64,000 bases of DNA from Pusillimonas sp. T2 (GTDB lineage: Bacteria; Pseudomonadota; Gammaproteobacteria; Burkholderiales; Burkholderiaceae_B): assembly GCF_002236805.1 (NCBI RefSeq), contig NZ_NIQA01000005.1:62001-126000 (forward strand), given 5' to 3'. Of the stretch, positions 35,751 through 44,569 are shown piece after piece (positions within the stretch are counted from its first letter, which is position 1; each line of letters begins with the position of its first letter). The position numbers and the translations under genes were made by a program. Under the pieces are notes generated by a model. It saw nothing but the letters and a program-made list of their open reading frames with translations. It had not been told where the DNA came from and did no database searches.

Positions 35751-37230
35751 TCGGCGCTATATCTTATTGTTGCTGGCGGTGTTGATGCTGCCGCTGATCG
35801 GGATGAGCCTATTACCGCTTGCCGATACTTCCGAGCCACGCTATGCCGAGATTGCCCGGCTAATGGCCGAGTCAGGTGACTGGATCACGCCCTGGTTCGA
35901 ACCTGGGACGCCATTCTGGGGTAAACCGCCTCTTTCATTTTGGGCGCAGGCCGCATCCTTTCGCGTATTCGGTGTGACGGACTTTGCCGCGCGGTTTCCC
36001 TCGTGGCTGGTAACGTTGGCGGCGTTGGGCGCCCTGTACTCTTGCGTCCGTCAGGTCTACGACATATCGACGGCGCGCCTGGTCGTGCTGATTTACGCTT
36101 CTTGCGCGTTGGTGTTTATTGCTTCGGGTGCCGTGCTGACCGACCCGTTTCTGGCTTTGGGTACGGTGCTGTGCATGACGGGGGCATTGATGGCGTCGCG
36201 CGCTTCCGGGGTGTTCTGGCGCTATGCATTTTTTATCGGGCTTGCCGTTGGCTTGTTGGCCAAAGGGCCGCTGGCTGTGGTTTTGGTCGGCGGGGCAGTG
36301 GCACCTGCATTTTTGTTCGATCGATCTTTTCGGACCTCGTTGAAATCGTTGCCGTGGAAGACAGGCACCGCGCTGGTGTTGGTGTTGGTCGTGCCATGGT
36401 ATGTGCTGGCCGAGCTTAAAACCCCCGGGTTCCTGGATTATTTTCTGGTTGGCGAACATGTGCGCCGGTTTCTGGATCCTGGCTGGGCAGGCGATTTGTA
36501 TGGCACCGCACACCGCGCTCCACGCGGCACTATTTGGGTGTATTGGCTGCAGGCGTCTTTTCCTTGGGGTATTTTGGCCCTGGCCTTGCTGCTGTGGGTG
36601 TCAGTGTCAGCGCGTGGGCGTGCTGCACTTTTCGCGGGTTGTCGCGACCGTCGGACCCTTTATTTTCTGGGCTGGGCCTTATTTACACCCTTGTTTTTCA
36701 CCTTCTCGGGCAATATCCTGTGGACATATCTGTTGCCGGCGCTGTGCGGATTTAGTGTATTACTGGCTTGGGGGTTGGTATGTTTGTATCGGCAGCAGCC
36801 CGCCACCTGGGTAAGGCTTGCCCCCTATGCCGCGGTGGCGGCACCACTGGCGCTGGCCGTATTTGTGAGCGTTATGGTGATGAATCCATCCCTGCTGAAA
36901 ACCGAGAAGTATCTGGTGTCGTATGCGCAACATCACGGCGATTTATCAACACCTTTGCTTTACGTCGATGATCTGCCGTTTTCAGCACGATTTTATTCTC
37001 GCAATACTGCGCGACGCGTGTCTCAAGACACCTTGCTGGCCCTGCTGGCCACTGGCGAGGCCTTGTGGTTTGCGATCTCGAAAGAAAACGCGGCGAGCTT
37101 GGGCGATGTAGGGGCGGTGCCCGTGCTCGAGAGCCGGCGGTTCGTCCTCATGTATCATCAAAGTCATTCTGACAACCAGATTGCTTCGGGGCCAAGCTCT
37201 GTAGGCCAAGCCGAGTCGCTGATCAAATGA
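35740..37230 (+). CDS. ArnT-like lipid-linked sugar transferase (PMT family)
   Basis: A 496-residue integral membrane glycosyltransferase. It starts with a membrane helix and then shows DTSEPRYAEIARLMAESGDW and PFWGKPPLSFWAQ, matching the first periplasmic loop of ArnT/PMT enzymes (the ExRYAE motif and the GKPP stretch). About a dozen hydrophobic helices follow, and a short soluble C-terminal region. ArnT moves 4-amino-arabinose from undecaprenyl phosphate to lipid A, giving polymyxin resistance; the sugar here is unknown because no arnA/arnB genes are nearby. The ATG at 35740 overlaps the previous gene, and the stop overlaps the response regulator as ATGA. Confidence 0.85.
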   Translation: MRPDRRYILLLLAVLMLPLIGMSLLPLADTSEPRYAEIARLMAESGDWITPWFEPGTPFWGKPPLSFWAQAASFRVFGVTDFAARFPSWLVTLAALGALYSCVRQVYDISTARLVVLIYASCALVFIASGAVLTDPFLALGTVLCMTGALMASRASGVFWRYAFFIGLAVGLLAKGPLAVVLVGGAVAPAFLFDRSFRTSLKSLPWKTGTALVLVLVVPWYVLAELKTPGFLDYFLVGEHVRRFLDPGWAGDLYGTAHRAPRGTIWVYWLQASFPWGILALALLLWVSVSARGRAALFAGCRDRRTLYFLGWALFTPLFFTFSGNILWTYLLPALCGFSVLLAWGLVCLYRQQPATWVRLAPYAAVAAPLALAVFVSVMVMNPSLLKTEKYLVSYAQHHGDLSTPLLYVDDLPFSARFYSRNTARRVSQDTLLALLATGEALWFAISKENAASLGDVGAVPVLESRRFVLMYHQSHSDNQIASGPSSVGQAESLIK

Positions 37231-37934
37231 ACGATACGCCCCTGCGGTTGCTTATTGTTGAAGACAACCGGCCCCTGGCCGAGAACTTGTTCGAGTATTT
37301 TGGCCACGATCGGCACTATGTGCTGGATTTTGCGCCCGATGGTTTGACGGCTTTGCACCTGGTGGCTACTCAGTCATATGACGTGATTGTGCTCGATGTC
37401 ATGCTGCCGGGTGTTTCGGGTTTTGATATTTGCCGGCGGTTGCGCGAAGACCTGGGGTGCCAGACACCCGTTATTTTCATGACCGCCAAAGATCAGTTGC
37501 CCGACAAAGAAGCTGGTTTTGGCGCCGGCGCCGATGACTATTTGGTCAAACCCTTCAATTTGAAAGAGTTGAAGCTGCGGGTCGACGCGCTGGGGCGCCG
37601 CCGTTTACCGTCACGCACAAGCGTCGTTCATATTCCAGGCATTGGCTTTGACCCCGGGCGCCTGACGGTGTCTTTGGTGGGGCATTCTGATCTGGCGCTA
37701 TCGGGCATTGGGGCCCGCCTTTTCGAGATGTTGATTCGGGCCTACCCCGATTTCGTTTCGTATGACCGCATTGTTGATACGGTATGGGGGGAGCGCGAAG
37801 TCGACCGGCACACGGTGCGTACGCATGTGTATGCGTTGCGCAAGGCCTTGCAAGACCACACCGGCCATACTTTGATCAAAACCATGCATGGCCGGGGCTA
37901 TCGGTTGTTATCGCCCGAAGAGGCGCAGGCATGA
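37227..37934 (+). CDS. OmpR-family response regulator
   Basis: A 235-residue regulator with a receiver domain (acidic pocket VEDN, phospho-Asp57 in IVLDVMLPG, switch Thr in FMTAKD, Lys in LVKPF) and a winged-helix DNA-binding domain ending in HTVRTHVYALRKAL and MHGRGYRLL. The start overlaps the ArnT-like gene (ATGA) and the stop overlaps the kinase gene (ATGA), so the sugar-transfer genes and their regulator share one message. The 11-bp repeats at 34640-34672 are a plausible site for self-regulation. Confidence 0.93.
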   Translation: MNDTPLRLLIVEDNRPLAENLFEYFGHDRHYVLDFAPDGLTALHLVATQSYDVIVLDVMLPGVSGFDICRRLREDLGCQTPVIFMTAKDQLPDKEAGFGAGADDYLVKPFNLKELKLRVDALGRRRLPSRTSVVHIPGIGFDPGRLTVSLVGHSDLALSGIGARLFEMLIRAYPDFVSYDRIVDTVWGEREVDRHTVRTHVYALRKALQDHTGHTLIKTMHGRGYRLLSPEEAQA

Positions 37935-39265
37935 GGTCGATTTCGTACCGGATATACCGGGTGATTGCCGTGGTCGGTCTGATCTCGCTGGTGGCCATGT
38001 TTGTAAGCACGACGCTCGTTAATGAAGACCTGGAAGACACCATGTTGCGCGTTGAGCTTGCGCAAGAGCGTGAGTTTTTTTTGGCTCAGGGGTTTGATGC
38101 ATCAAGGCCGTTGCTCTTCCAAGGGCCCGGTATAACCCGGGTTTACCGTCCGGCAGAGCAAGGCCATATTGGCAGCGACGCTGACGTATTGCCCGCTATT
38201 TTCGAAGGGTTGTCACTCGGTTTTATGGGCGAGATCTCTCGTGACGATCGCACCTATCTGGTCAGCGTTTCAACGGTCTCCGGGGGGACCCTATACCTCG
38301 CCCGAGACATCACGCACTTCGAGGAACGAGAGTGGCTGTTTCGCATGGCCATTCTTGTTGTAGGCGTGTTGGTTGGGCTGCTGGTGGTCGTGTTGTCTGT
38401 ACTGGGGGCCCGTCGTGTCGTTCAGCCGTTGAGCGAACTGGCCGAGCGAATTCAGCGTTTGCCGGTCGGGCCCTCCATCGACCGATTGCCGGGCCATTGG
38501 CAAGACGCCGAGCTGCAAACGATTGCAGGGGCGTTCAACGATTTTGTGACCGAGCTGGAGGCGTATGTTCGGCGCGAGAAGTCATTACTTGCCCTGGCTA
38601 GTCATGAGCTCAGAACGCCTATTGCGATTATTACCGGCGCTCTCGACATTCTTGAGCAGCGCGGCGGGCTAAGTGCCGCTGACCAGGCGACACTGGGGCG
38701 CATCAGGCGGGCAGCCGACGAGATGCAATCTAATGTTCGTGTGTTGCTGGCCTTGGCGCGCAAAAGCGATGATGATGAGGATAACGTTGCCGGGCCCGTG
38801 TCGCTGGCGACCGAAATTCATGGTGTGCTCGAAGGCCTAGCAACTGACTTCCCGATTGCCTCGCGTGTGACATTCAATGCCTCGGGTCCCGGGCAAGTCT
38901 GTGCCGACCCGGTCGTGGTGCGCATGTTGTTACGCAATTTGATTCAAAACGCCTTGCAACACACGGCACGCCGTATTTACATTGCTTTGCACAACGATGT
39001 TGTAGAGGTGCGCGATGAGGGGCCGGGGTTGAACCCGGTGGCGCAAGATATCTTGCAAGGCAAGCAAGACCTGGCGTCGGGCAGTGGCCCGGTCAGCGGT
39101 TTGGGTTTGTATCTGGTGACCCTGATGGTTGAGCGTTTAGGTTGGCGTCTGGACTTGGCGCAAACGACATCCAGTGGCACAACCGTCAGGGTAGGCCCGC
39201 GTGACTCAGCCTTTTTTAGTGACCATGCCGTAAATGAACAGCACAATAATGGCGCCGATAATTGA
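37931..39265 (+). CDS. Sensor histidine kinase partnered with the ArnT-operon regulator
   Basis: A 444-residue kinase: membrane helix 1 (about 8-30), a periplasmic sensor of about 105 residues, membrane helix 2 (about 138-160), HAMP-like linker, dimerisation domain with the phospho-acceptor His225 in LASHELRTPIAI, then N box NLIQNALQHT, G1 VRDEGPGL and G2 GLGLYL. The ATG at 37931 overlaps the regulator stop. Its last 60 bases overlap, tail to tail, the GlsB/YeaQ-type gene on the other strand. The sensor region resembles no ligand domain I can name. Confidence 0.92.
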   Translation: MRSISYRIYRVIAVVGLISLVAMFVSTTLVNEDLEDTMLRVELAQEREFFLAQGFDASRPLLFQGPGITRVYRPAEQGHIGSDADVLPAIFEGLSLGFMGEISRDDRTYLVSVSTVSGGTLYLARDITHFEEREWLFRMAILVVGVLVGLLVVVLSVLGARRVVQPLSELAERIQRLPVGPSIDRLPGHWQDAELQTIAGAFNDFVTELEAYVRREKSLLALASHELRTPIAIITGALDILEQRGGLSAADQATLGRIRRAADEMQSNVRVLLALARKSDDDEDNVAGPVSLATEIHGVLEGLATDFPIASRVTFNASGPGQVCADPVVVRMLLRNLIQNALQHTARRIYIALHNDVVEVRDEGPGLNPVAQDILQGKQDLASGSGPVSGLGLYLVTLMVERLGWRLDLAQTTSSGTTVRVGPRDSAFFSDHAVNEQHNNGADN

Positions 39266-39454
39266 ACCGATCCAGCCGGCGCCCTGGCCTGCGGTGTAAA
39301 AGCCTAATGCCGCGCCTAAATAACCGGCGACAATTGACCCCGCAATACCCAGGATGATAGTCATGACAATGCCCAGTTTTTGGTCGCCGGGCATGATGGC
39401 GCGGGCGATAAGGCCCACAATGAAACCAACCACAATCATGGTGATGATACCCAT
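39206..39454 (-). CDS. GlsB/YeaQ/YmgE-type small membrane stress protein
   Basis: An 82-residue protein with three hydrophobic helices rich in glycine (MIVVGFIVGLIARAIMPG, IVMTIILGIAGSIVAGYLG, WIGSIIGAIIVLFIYGM). This is the transglycosylase-associated family, common in general stress regulons. The ATG at 39454 is preceded by an excellent GGAGGA ribosome-binding site, which decides against the longer frame from 39484. Its 3' end overlaps the kinase gene by 60 bases. Confidence 0.88.
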   Translation of the reverse strand: MGIITMIVVGFIVGLIARAIMPGDQKLGIVMTIILGIAGSIVAGYLGAALGFYTAGQGAGWIGSIIGAIIVLFIYGMVTKKG

Positions 39455-39533
39455 GTCTATCCTCCGAAAGTTGTAGGTAGACATAGCGTAATAGCGTGCG
39501 CCGGATTAGTCCAGCGCCGCCGAGGCCCTGAGG

Positions 39534-39872
39534 TTAGTCGTCGTTGCGTTTGTCGCGCGTACGTTGGTTGATGACATCGCCGCTACGGGGGTCGATATAC
39601 AGTTTCACCTGACGGCCTTCTTTGTCGAGGGCCTTGGCTTCGTAGCCACCACGTTCACGTTCAATTTCACGAATGTCGGTGTAGCCGGCCGCCGTGAGTT
39701 TGTCGTGGATTTGCCCGATGTTTAACCACTGGGCTTGCCCTGGGTTGGCCGTAGCGGCGGCCGCAGGCGGCGTTGCAGGGGCGGTTTGGGCGTGCGCAGG
39801 GATGGCACTGACCGCTAGGGCTGCACTGCTCAGTGCGATAATGAAGGCAGATTGGCGAATAGTTTTTTGCAT
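39534..39872 (-). CDS. Periplasmic PepSY-domain protein
   Basis: A 112-residue exported protein: signal peptide 1-27 (AIPAHA cleavage site), a short Ala/Pro linker, then a PepSY domain (IGQIHDKLTAAGYTDIREIE, YEAKALDKEGRQVKLYIDPRSGDVI). I chose the ATG at 39872, with CAGGAG six bases upstream. It is divergent from another PepSY gene and a PhoPQ-like system; such pairs are often targets of the adjacent kinase-regulator. The domain may sense or modulate periplasmic proteins or metals. Confidence 0.87.
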   Translation of the reverse strand: MQKTIRQSAFIIALSSAALAVSAIPAHAQTAPATPPAAAATANPGQAQWLNIGQIHDKLTAAGYTDIREIERERGGYEAKALDKEGRQVKLYIDPRSGDVINQRTRDKRNDD

Positions 39873-39965
39873 GATGAGCTCCTGTAAATGGGATTGCATC
39901 CGAGGTATTTGCAGATGCATGGGTGCATTGTGCGCGTCGGCACATGAACGTTGCATGAAGAGTGC

Positions 39966-39987
39966 GTTCATGTTTTGTTCATGTTTC
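39966..39987. promoter_or_regulatory. Tandem 11-bp GTTCATG repeats between divergent PepSY genes
   Basis: GTTCATGTTTT is followed directly by GTTCATGTTTC. An inverted copy of the core (CATGAAC) occurs at 39943-39949. The 11-base spacing suggests binding by an OmpR-family regulator, most likely the one encoded at 40435. Confidence 0.45.
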
Positions 39988-40048
39988 GTGCGTTAAAACC
40001 ACAGGGCAGGCGGGCGCGTAGCCGGCTCATTCCCTTCGACAAGCAATC

Positions 40049-40435
40049 ATGAGATTTCAGGTAAAGCATTTTTTGTTTCCAGTAAGCGGGGTACGTGGTC
40101 GCTGGCGTATTTCCATGCTTTCTGCATTTCTGTGCGGGCTGTTGGCTTTTTCAGCAGTGCCCTCTGTGGGGCGTGCCGACAATGATCAAGACCGCGCCCG
40201 ACAGGCGTTGCTTGCTGGCAAAGTGCTGCCGCTGCGTGTGGTTCTTGATAAAGTCGAAAGCCAGTATCCCGGCGACCCGGTCGAAATCGAATTTGAAGAG
40301 GATGACGGCCTCTACCTGTATGAAATCAAACTACTACAGTCGGCCGGCAACATCATTAAATTAAAAATTGACGCCCAAACAGGTGAAATCATCCGGGTAA
40401 AAGGTCGTGGTATCGAACGCAAGGGAGCTGACTGA
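40049..40435 (+). CDS. Exported PepSY-domain protein upstream of a PhoPQ-like system
   Basis: A 128-residue protein. Its hydrophobic export signal ends near GRA (about residue 43); an internal ATG at 40115 would give a more ordinary signal peptide, so the start is uncertain. The PepSY domain follows (PLRVVLDKVESQYPGDPVEIEFEEDDGLYLYEIKLL, LKIDAQTGEII). The stop overlaps the regulator start by one base (TGATG), so it is co-transcribed with the two-component system and probably modulates or reports on its signal. Confidence 0.85.
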   Translation: MRFQVKHFLFPVSGVRGRWRISMLSAFLCGLLAFSAVPSVGRADNDQDRARQALLAGKVLPLRVVLDKVESQYPGDPVEIEFEEDDGLYLYEIKLLQSAGNIIKLKIDAQTGEIIRVKGRGIERKGAD

Positions 40436-41097
40436 TGCGTGCGTTAGTGGTTGAAGACGATCCCGTTTTATCAGGGCAGTTGCAGCAGGCCTTGCTTGGG
40501 GCGGGTTATGTCGTGGATACTGCGGCGGATGGCGTCGACGCTCACTACAAGGGTGATGTCGAGGACTACGACGTAGTAGTGCTTGACCTGGGACTGCCAC
40601 TCATGGACGGGCTCACGGTGCTGCGTCAGTGGCGTGCATCTCGGCGTTTGATGCCGGTGCTTATTCTGACCGCGCGTGGTAACTGGGATGAAAAAGTCAG
40701 TGGTATCGATGCCGGGGCCGACGATTACCTGACCAAGCCGTTTCATATGGAAGAACTGCTGGCGCGCTTACGTGCCTTGATTCGTCGTAGTGGCAATCAC
40801 GCCACGGCACGCTGGACTTGCGGCGCCATTACGTTGGACACTCGCGCAGCGCGCGTGACTGTCGATGGTCAGCCTTTAACGTTGACGGCGCACGAATACA
40901 AGGTGTTGGCTATTTTGATGCAGCACGCAGGCCAGGTGGTTTCTCGCACAGAGCTGGTTGAACATATTTACGCGCAAGATTTTGACCGCGACTCAAATAC
41001 GATTGACGTCTTTATTGGTAGATTGCGTAAGAAACTGCCCGACGGTGCGATCGAAACGGTTCGTGGATTAGGCTATCGAATGCGGGATGCGGCCTGA
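40435..41097 (+). CDS. PhoP-like response regulator
   Basis: A 220-residue OmpR-family regulator: acidic pocket VVEDD, phospho-Asp51 in VVLDLGLPLMDG, LTARGNWDEKV and DDYLTKPFHMEELLAR in the receiver, and a winged helix ending in SNTIDVFIGRLRKKL and RGLGYRM. The ARGNW and KPFH details resemble PhoP/QseB. It is joined to the PepSY gene and the kinase gene by one-base TGATG overlaps on both sides. The 11-bp GTTCATG repeats upstream of the operon are its most likely target. Confidence 0.92.
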   Translation: MRALVVEDDPVLSGQLQQALLGAGYVVDTAADGVDAHYKGDVEDYDVVVLDLGLPLMDGLTVLRQWRASRRLMPVLILTARGNWDEKVSGIDAGADDYLTKPFHMEELLARLRALIRRSGNHATARWTCGAITLDTRAARVTVDGQPLTLTAHEYKVLAILMQHAGQVVSRTELVEHIYAQDFDRDSNTIDVFIGRLRKKLPDGAIETVRGLGYRMRDAA

Positions 41098-42551
41098 TGC
41101 GTCAGGTGCTGCGTGGCTTGCGCCACTCATTGCGTACCCGCTTGCTGGTGGGCACCCTGGTCTGGGTAATGGTTTCGGTGCTTGTGGCGGGCTGGGTGCT
41201 GTCCGACCTGTTTCGTCAGCATGCAGCGCGCCAATTGGCGTCCGAGCTCGCCGTTCACATGAATCAGTTGGTTGCGGGCTTGTCGGCGAATGAGCAGGGC
41301 GATGCCGCACTGACTTTCGAGCCTACCGACCCGCGTTTGCTGCAACCTTTATCGGGCTTGTACTGGCAGGTCGATCGATTGGCTTCGGCCCGGTCGTCAG
41401 CCGCGTCTGTCTTGCCGTCAGACATTGCCGTCTTTCATTCCCGTTCGCTTTGGGATCAAACCCTGCATGTGCCGGCGCGCCTGTCGATCGACCCCTCCAG
41501 CGGCCTGGCGGCGTTTGATGGCGGCGCTGATATGGGCGACATGCTCGCCCTGATCCGCGTCGTTGCGCCGCCGGAAGGCGACGCCCGGTATCGGTTGATT
41601 GTGGCCGTTGATCAGGCGGTGCTTGATCGCCCGCTTCGGCAGTTTCGGATCATGCTGGCTGTGTCGTTGGGCGTGCTGGCCTTAGGTTTGGCCATGGCCG
41701 CAGTCATGCAGGTTGTTGTGGGCTTGCGCCCGTTGGCGATGTTGCGTGGTCGTCTTCGTGCTGTGCGAGACGGCACTAAAACGCAAATCGACGGGGATTT
41801 CCCCTCCGAGGTGCAGCCGCTTGTCGATAGCTTTAACCAGGTGTTGCAAAACAACCATCAGATTGTGCAGCGTGCACGTACACAGGCAGGCAACCTCGCG
41901 CATGCGCTTAAAACACCACTGTCGGTGCTGGCCAATGCATCGGCACAAGAGTCTTCCGAGTTTGGTCGCCTGGTTGCCGAGCAGGTGGGGGTTGCGCGCC
42001 GTCATGTCGATCATCACCTGGCGCGCGCACGCGCAGCGGCGGCGGTACGTACGCCCGGCCTGCGTACCGAGGTATCGCCGGTGGTGCACGGCTTGGTGCG
42101 GGTGCTGTCCAAGCTTTACGCCGAACGCGGCTTGCAAATTAGTCTTGATGACATTGCGCCCGGTGTTGCGTTTCGTGGTGAGTCGCAAGATTTGCAAGAG
42201 ATGTTGGGCAACATCATGGATAACGCTTGCAAATGGGCCAGTCGCAATATCCGCGTCACGGCGCGGCTTATGCCGCAAGGCGCTGATACGATGCTGGTGC
42301 TGTGCGTGGAAGACGATGGACCAGGCTTGCCCGAGGCCCGGCGCGAAGCTGCGTTCGAGCGCGGTGTTCGCCTGGATGAGCGTGTTCCAGGCAGCGGCCT
42401 TGGGTTGTCGATAGTGCGCGATATGGCTACAGCCTATGGCGGCACCGCCGAGGCCTACGCATCGGATTTGGGTGGGTTGGGGGTAAGGCTGACGGTGCCC
42501 GGGGTGGCTTTGCCTCCGACAGGCACGATACCTGCTGTGCCATTGGGCTGA
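41097..42551 (+). CDS. PhoQ-like sensor histidine kinase
   Basis: A 484-residue kinase: two membrane helices (about 17-38 and 185-208) flank a periplasmic sensor of about 145 residues, then a HAMP linker. The phospho-acceptor is His269 in NLAHALKTPLSVL, the PhoQ form of the H box. The ATPase domain has NIMDNACKWA, VEDDGPGLP and GSGLGLSIV. PhoQ responds to divalent cations and antimicrobial peptides; whether this one does cannot be seen, although the sensor region is only moderately acidic. Confidence 0.92.
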   Translation: MRQVLRGLRHSLRTRLLVGTLVWVMVSVLVAGWVLSDLFRQHAARQLASELAVHMNQLVAGLSANEQGDAALTFEPTDPRLLQPLSGLYWQVDRLASARSSAASVLPSDIAVFHSRSLWDQTLHVPARLSIDPSSGLAAFDGGADMGDMLALIRVVAPPEGDARYRLIVAVDQAVLDRPLRQFRIMLAVSLGVLALGLAMAAVMQVVVGLRPLAMLRGRLRAVRDGTKTQIDGDFPSEVQPLVDSFNQVLQNNHQIVQRARTQAGNLAHALKTPLSVLANASAQESSEFGRLVAEQVGVARRHVDHHLARARAAAAVRTPGLRTEVSPVVHGLVRVLSKLYAERGLQISLDDIAPGVAFRGESQDLQEMLGNIMDNACKWASRNIRVTARLMPQGADTMLVLCVEDDGPGLPEARREAAFERGVRLDERVPGSGLGLSIVRDMATAYGGTAEAYASDLGGLGVRLTVPGVALPPTGTIPAVPLG

Positions 42552-42716
42552 TCGTTACGTCTAACGGCGTATTACGGGCACGTTGGCACTTGAAATGTGT
42601 GGCGATGTTACGTTAGGCGAAGTATTGCGACATTGGGTTGTGATGGCTTTACGGTGCGTGTTAGGGTGAACTTAACGTGTGCAAGCGCGTTGCTTTATCA
42701 ACTCCCAGGAGAACGG

Positions 42717-43091
42717 ATGCATCGTAAAGTCACTCAATTCCTGTCCATTACCGCAATCTCTTCCGCGCTGGCTTTAGTGCCGCTGGCTGCGTCGGCACAG
42801 GCGGCAGCCGCAAGCCCGCCGACCGAGGCGACGACAAGTTATTCGCAAACCGATCTGCAAAAATTTGTGGCGGCTGCGGAAAAGGTATCAGTATTGACCC
42901 AAGAGTACGCCCCCAAGGTTCAGGCGACAGCGTCCGCCGAAGAACGTGATGCTGTGGTCAAAGAGGCCGATGAGAAAATGATGGGTGCCGTGCAAGACGA
43001 GGGTTTGACGGTTGAAAAGTTTTTAGCCATCAACCAGGCCGCACAAGCCGACCCCAAGCTGCAGGAGCGTTTGGTAGAGCTTAGCGAGTAA
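42717..43091 (+). CDS. Exported DUF4168-like protein
   Basis: A 124-residue secreted protein: signal peptide of about 27 residues (LAASAQA), an Ala/Thr-rich linker, then a helical region (DLQKFVAAAEKVSVLTQEYAPKVQ, EKFLAINQAAQADPKLQERLVEL) resembling DUF4168. I chose the ATG at 42717, with CAGGAGA 6 bases before it. It lies 165 bases after the kinase gene with its own leader and a strong terminator behind it, so it is probably a separate unit. Function unknown. Confidence 0.75.
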   Translation: MHRKVTQFLSITAISSALALVPLAASAQAAAASPPTEATTSYSQTDLQKFVAAAEKVSVLTQEYAPKVQATASAEERDAVVKEADEKMMGAVQDEGLTVEKFLAINQAAQADPKLQERLVELSE

Positions 43092-43113
43092 ACGCAACCA
43101 CCGCTTGAAGAAC

Positions 43114-43145
43114 AAAAACGCCAGCCTTTTTGGGTTGGCGTTTTT
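43114..43145 (+). terminator. Rho-independent terminator after the DUF4168-like gene
   Basis: A 13-bp stem (arms 43114-43126 and 43133-43145, one G-U pair) encloses a 6-base loop. The right arm ends in a run of five T. Confidence 0.85.
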
Positions 43146-43257
43146 ATTTAAACAAATGCTGTGGGTTAAGGGATAAACCGGCCCTGAGTACTGAGGTTGC
43201 GCCGCGATTGGGCTGACTTGGAATGAGACTGAAGCAGCCGTGCGTTGGATCAGGCGG

Positions 43258-43281
43258 TAATAAAGATAAGAGAAATTATTA
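43258..43281 (+). promoter_or_regulatory. TAATAA-N12-TTATTA dyad upstream of the first sulfate-binding gene
   Basis: A perfect 6-bp inverted repeat 65 bases before the ATG at 43346. Similar AT-rich dyads precede the second binding-protein gene. This is the kind of site bound by LysR-type regulators such as CysB; the assignment is a guess from position. Confidence 0.4.
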
Positions 43282-43345
43282 GTTCTTGCTGAAATTCTTT
43301 TCATTGATGATGAGGCTTGTTATCAACAAAACAAGGATCTCTTCG

Positions 43346-44359
43346 ATGCTTTATATGTTTCATAAAACTCGGTCTTTTTTAACGGCGACCTTACTTGGCT
43401 TGTCTTTTGCGGCACAGGTTCAGGCTCAGGATGTTTCACTACTGAATGTTTCTTATGATCCGACCCGGGAGCTTTATAGCGAATTCAATGCCGCTTTTGC
43501 CAAGCACTGGAAAGACAAGACCGGTCAAACAGTGACGATTCAACAATCGCACGGCGGCTCGGGCAAGCAGGCGCGATCTATCATTGACGGGCTTGATGCC
43601 GATGTGGCCACATTGGCCCTGGCACAGGACATTGACGCGCTGAATAAGAACGGCGAACTCATTCCTAAGAATTGGCAGTCGCGCCTGCCGCAAAATTCGT
43701 CGCCTTATACCTCAACCATCGTACTGGTGGTTCGAGCGGGTAATCCAAAGAACATCAAGGACTGGGACGACCTGGTGCGTGAGGACGTTAAGGTGATTAC
43801 TCCGAATCCGAAAACGTCTGGTGGTGCTCGCTGGAACTACCTTGCTGCATGGGAGTTTGCCAAGCGTAAGTATGGCGGTGACGAAGCCGCACAAAAATTT
43901 ATCGAGAAGCTTTACAAAAATGTACCTGTGCTCGATACCGGCGCCAGGGGGGCATCGATCACCTTCTCGCAACGCAATCAGGGCGATGTGTTCATTTCGT
44001 GGGAGAACGAAGCCTACTTGCTTGAAAAAGAGTTTGGCAAGCAATTTGACATTGTTTATCCAAGTATCAGCATTCTTGCCGAACCCCCCGTGACGGTCGT
44101 AGATAAGAATGTTGACAGGAAAGGGACGCGCGAGGTGGCGACCGCCTATCTGAACTTCTTGTACACAGATATCGGTCAGGATATTGCCGGCAAGAACTTC
44201 TATCGACCTCGCTCGGAGGCGGCTCAAAAGAAGTACTTGTCTCAGTTTCCTGACATCCCCTTATTCACTATCGACGATGCCTTTGGTGGTTGGGAACAGG
44301 CCACTCAGACACACTTTGTGGACGGTGGAACGTTTGATCAGATTTACAGCAAAAAGTAA
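43346..44359 (+). CDS. sbp: Sulfate ABC transporter periplasmic binding protein (copy 1)
   Basis: A 337-residue binding protein of the Sbp/CysP family: signal peptide ([12 protein letters not shown]), then [39 protein letters not shown] and [16 protein letters not shown], which are the family's sulfate-contact loops. I chose the ATG at 43346, with AAGGATC upstream; an ATG at 43355 is an alternative. It is followed by its own terminator, so it can be expressed apart from the permease genes. It resembles the next gene closely and is probably a duplicate with a different affinity or anion preference. Confidence 0.9.
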   Translation: MLYMFHKTRSFLTATLLGLSFAAQVQAQDVSLLNVSYDPTRELYSEFNAAFAKHWKDKTGQTVTIQQSHGGSGKQARSIIDGLDADVATLALAQDIDALNKNGELIPKNWQSRLPQNSSPYTSTIVLVVRAGNPKNIKDWDDLVREDVKVITPNPKTSGGARWNYLAAWEFAKRKYGGDEAAQKFIEKLYKNVPVLDTGARGASITFSQRNQGDVFISWENEAYLLEKEFGKQFDIVYPSISILAEPPVTVVDKNVDRKGTREVATAYLNFLYTDIGQDIAGKNFYRPRSEAAQKKYLSQFPDIPLFTIDDAFGGWEQATQTHFVDGGTFDQIYSKK

Positions 44360-44424
44360 GGCTTTCAAACGGAATGGCGCCTGGCAAAGTGCCTGCGTCA
44401 CGTCATCTACAGCACCAAAAAGCG

Positions 44425-44448
44425 AGGCCCTTTGGGGCCTTGTTTCTT
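44425..44448 (+). terminator. Terminator between the two sulfate-binding genes
   Basis: A 6-bp stem AGGCCC/GGGCCT with a TTTG loop is followed by a broken T run (TGTTTCTT). It would partly separate the first binding protein from the transporter operon. Confidence 0.6.
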
Positions 44449-44467
44449 GGTGCGTGTCATCAGTAAG

Positions 44468-44500
44468 AATAAGCAGGGGTTATTAATACATTTTTTATTA
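44468..44500 (+). promoter_or_regulatory. AT-rich dyads upstream of the second sulfate-binding gene
   Basis: AATAA-N7-TTATT (44468-44484) is followed by TAATA-N6-TTATTA (44484-44500). They resemble the dyad before the first binding-protein gene and may be CysB-type sites. Confidence 0.4.
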
Positions 44501-44569
44501 GTCGTTTTGATTATTTGAAAAGACCGACAGAATGCCTATGTATCCACACCATTAATAGTGAGTAAGTTT

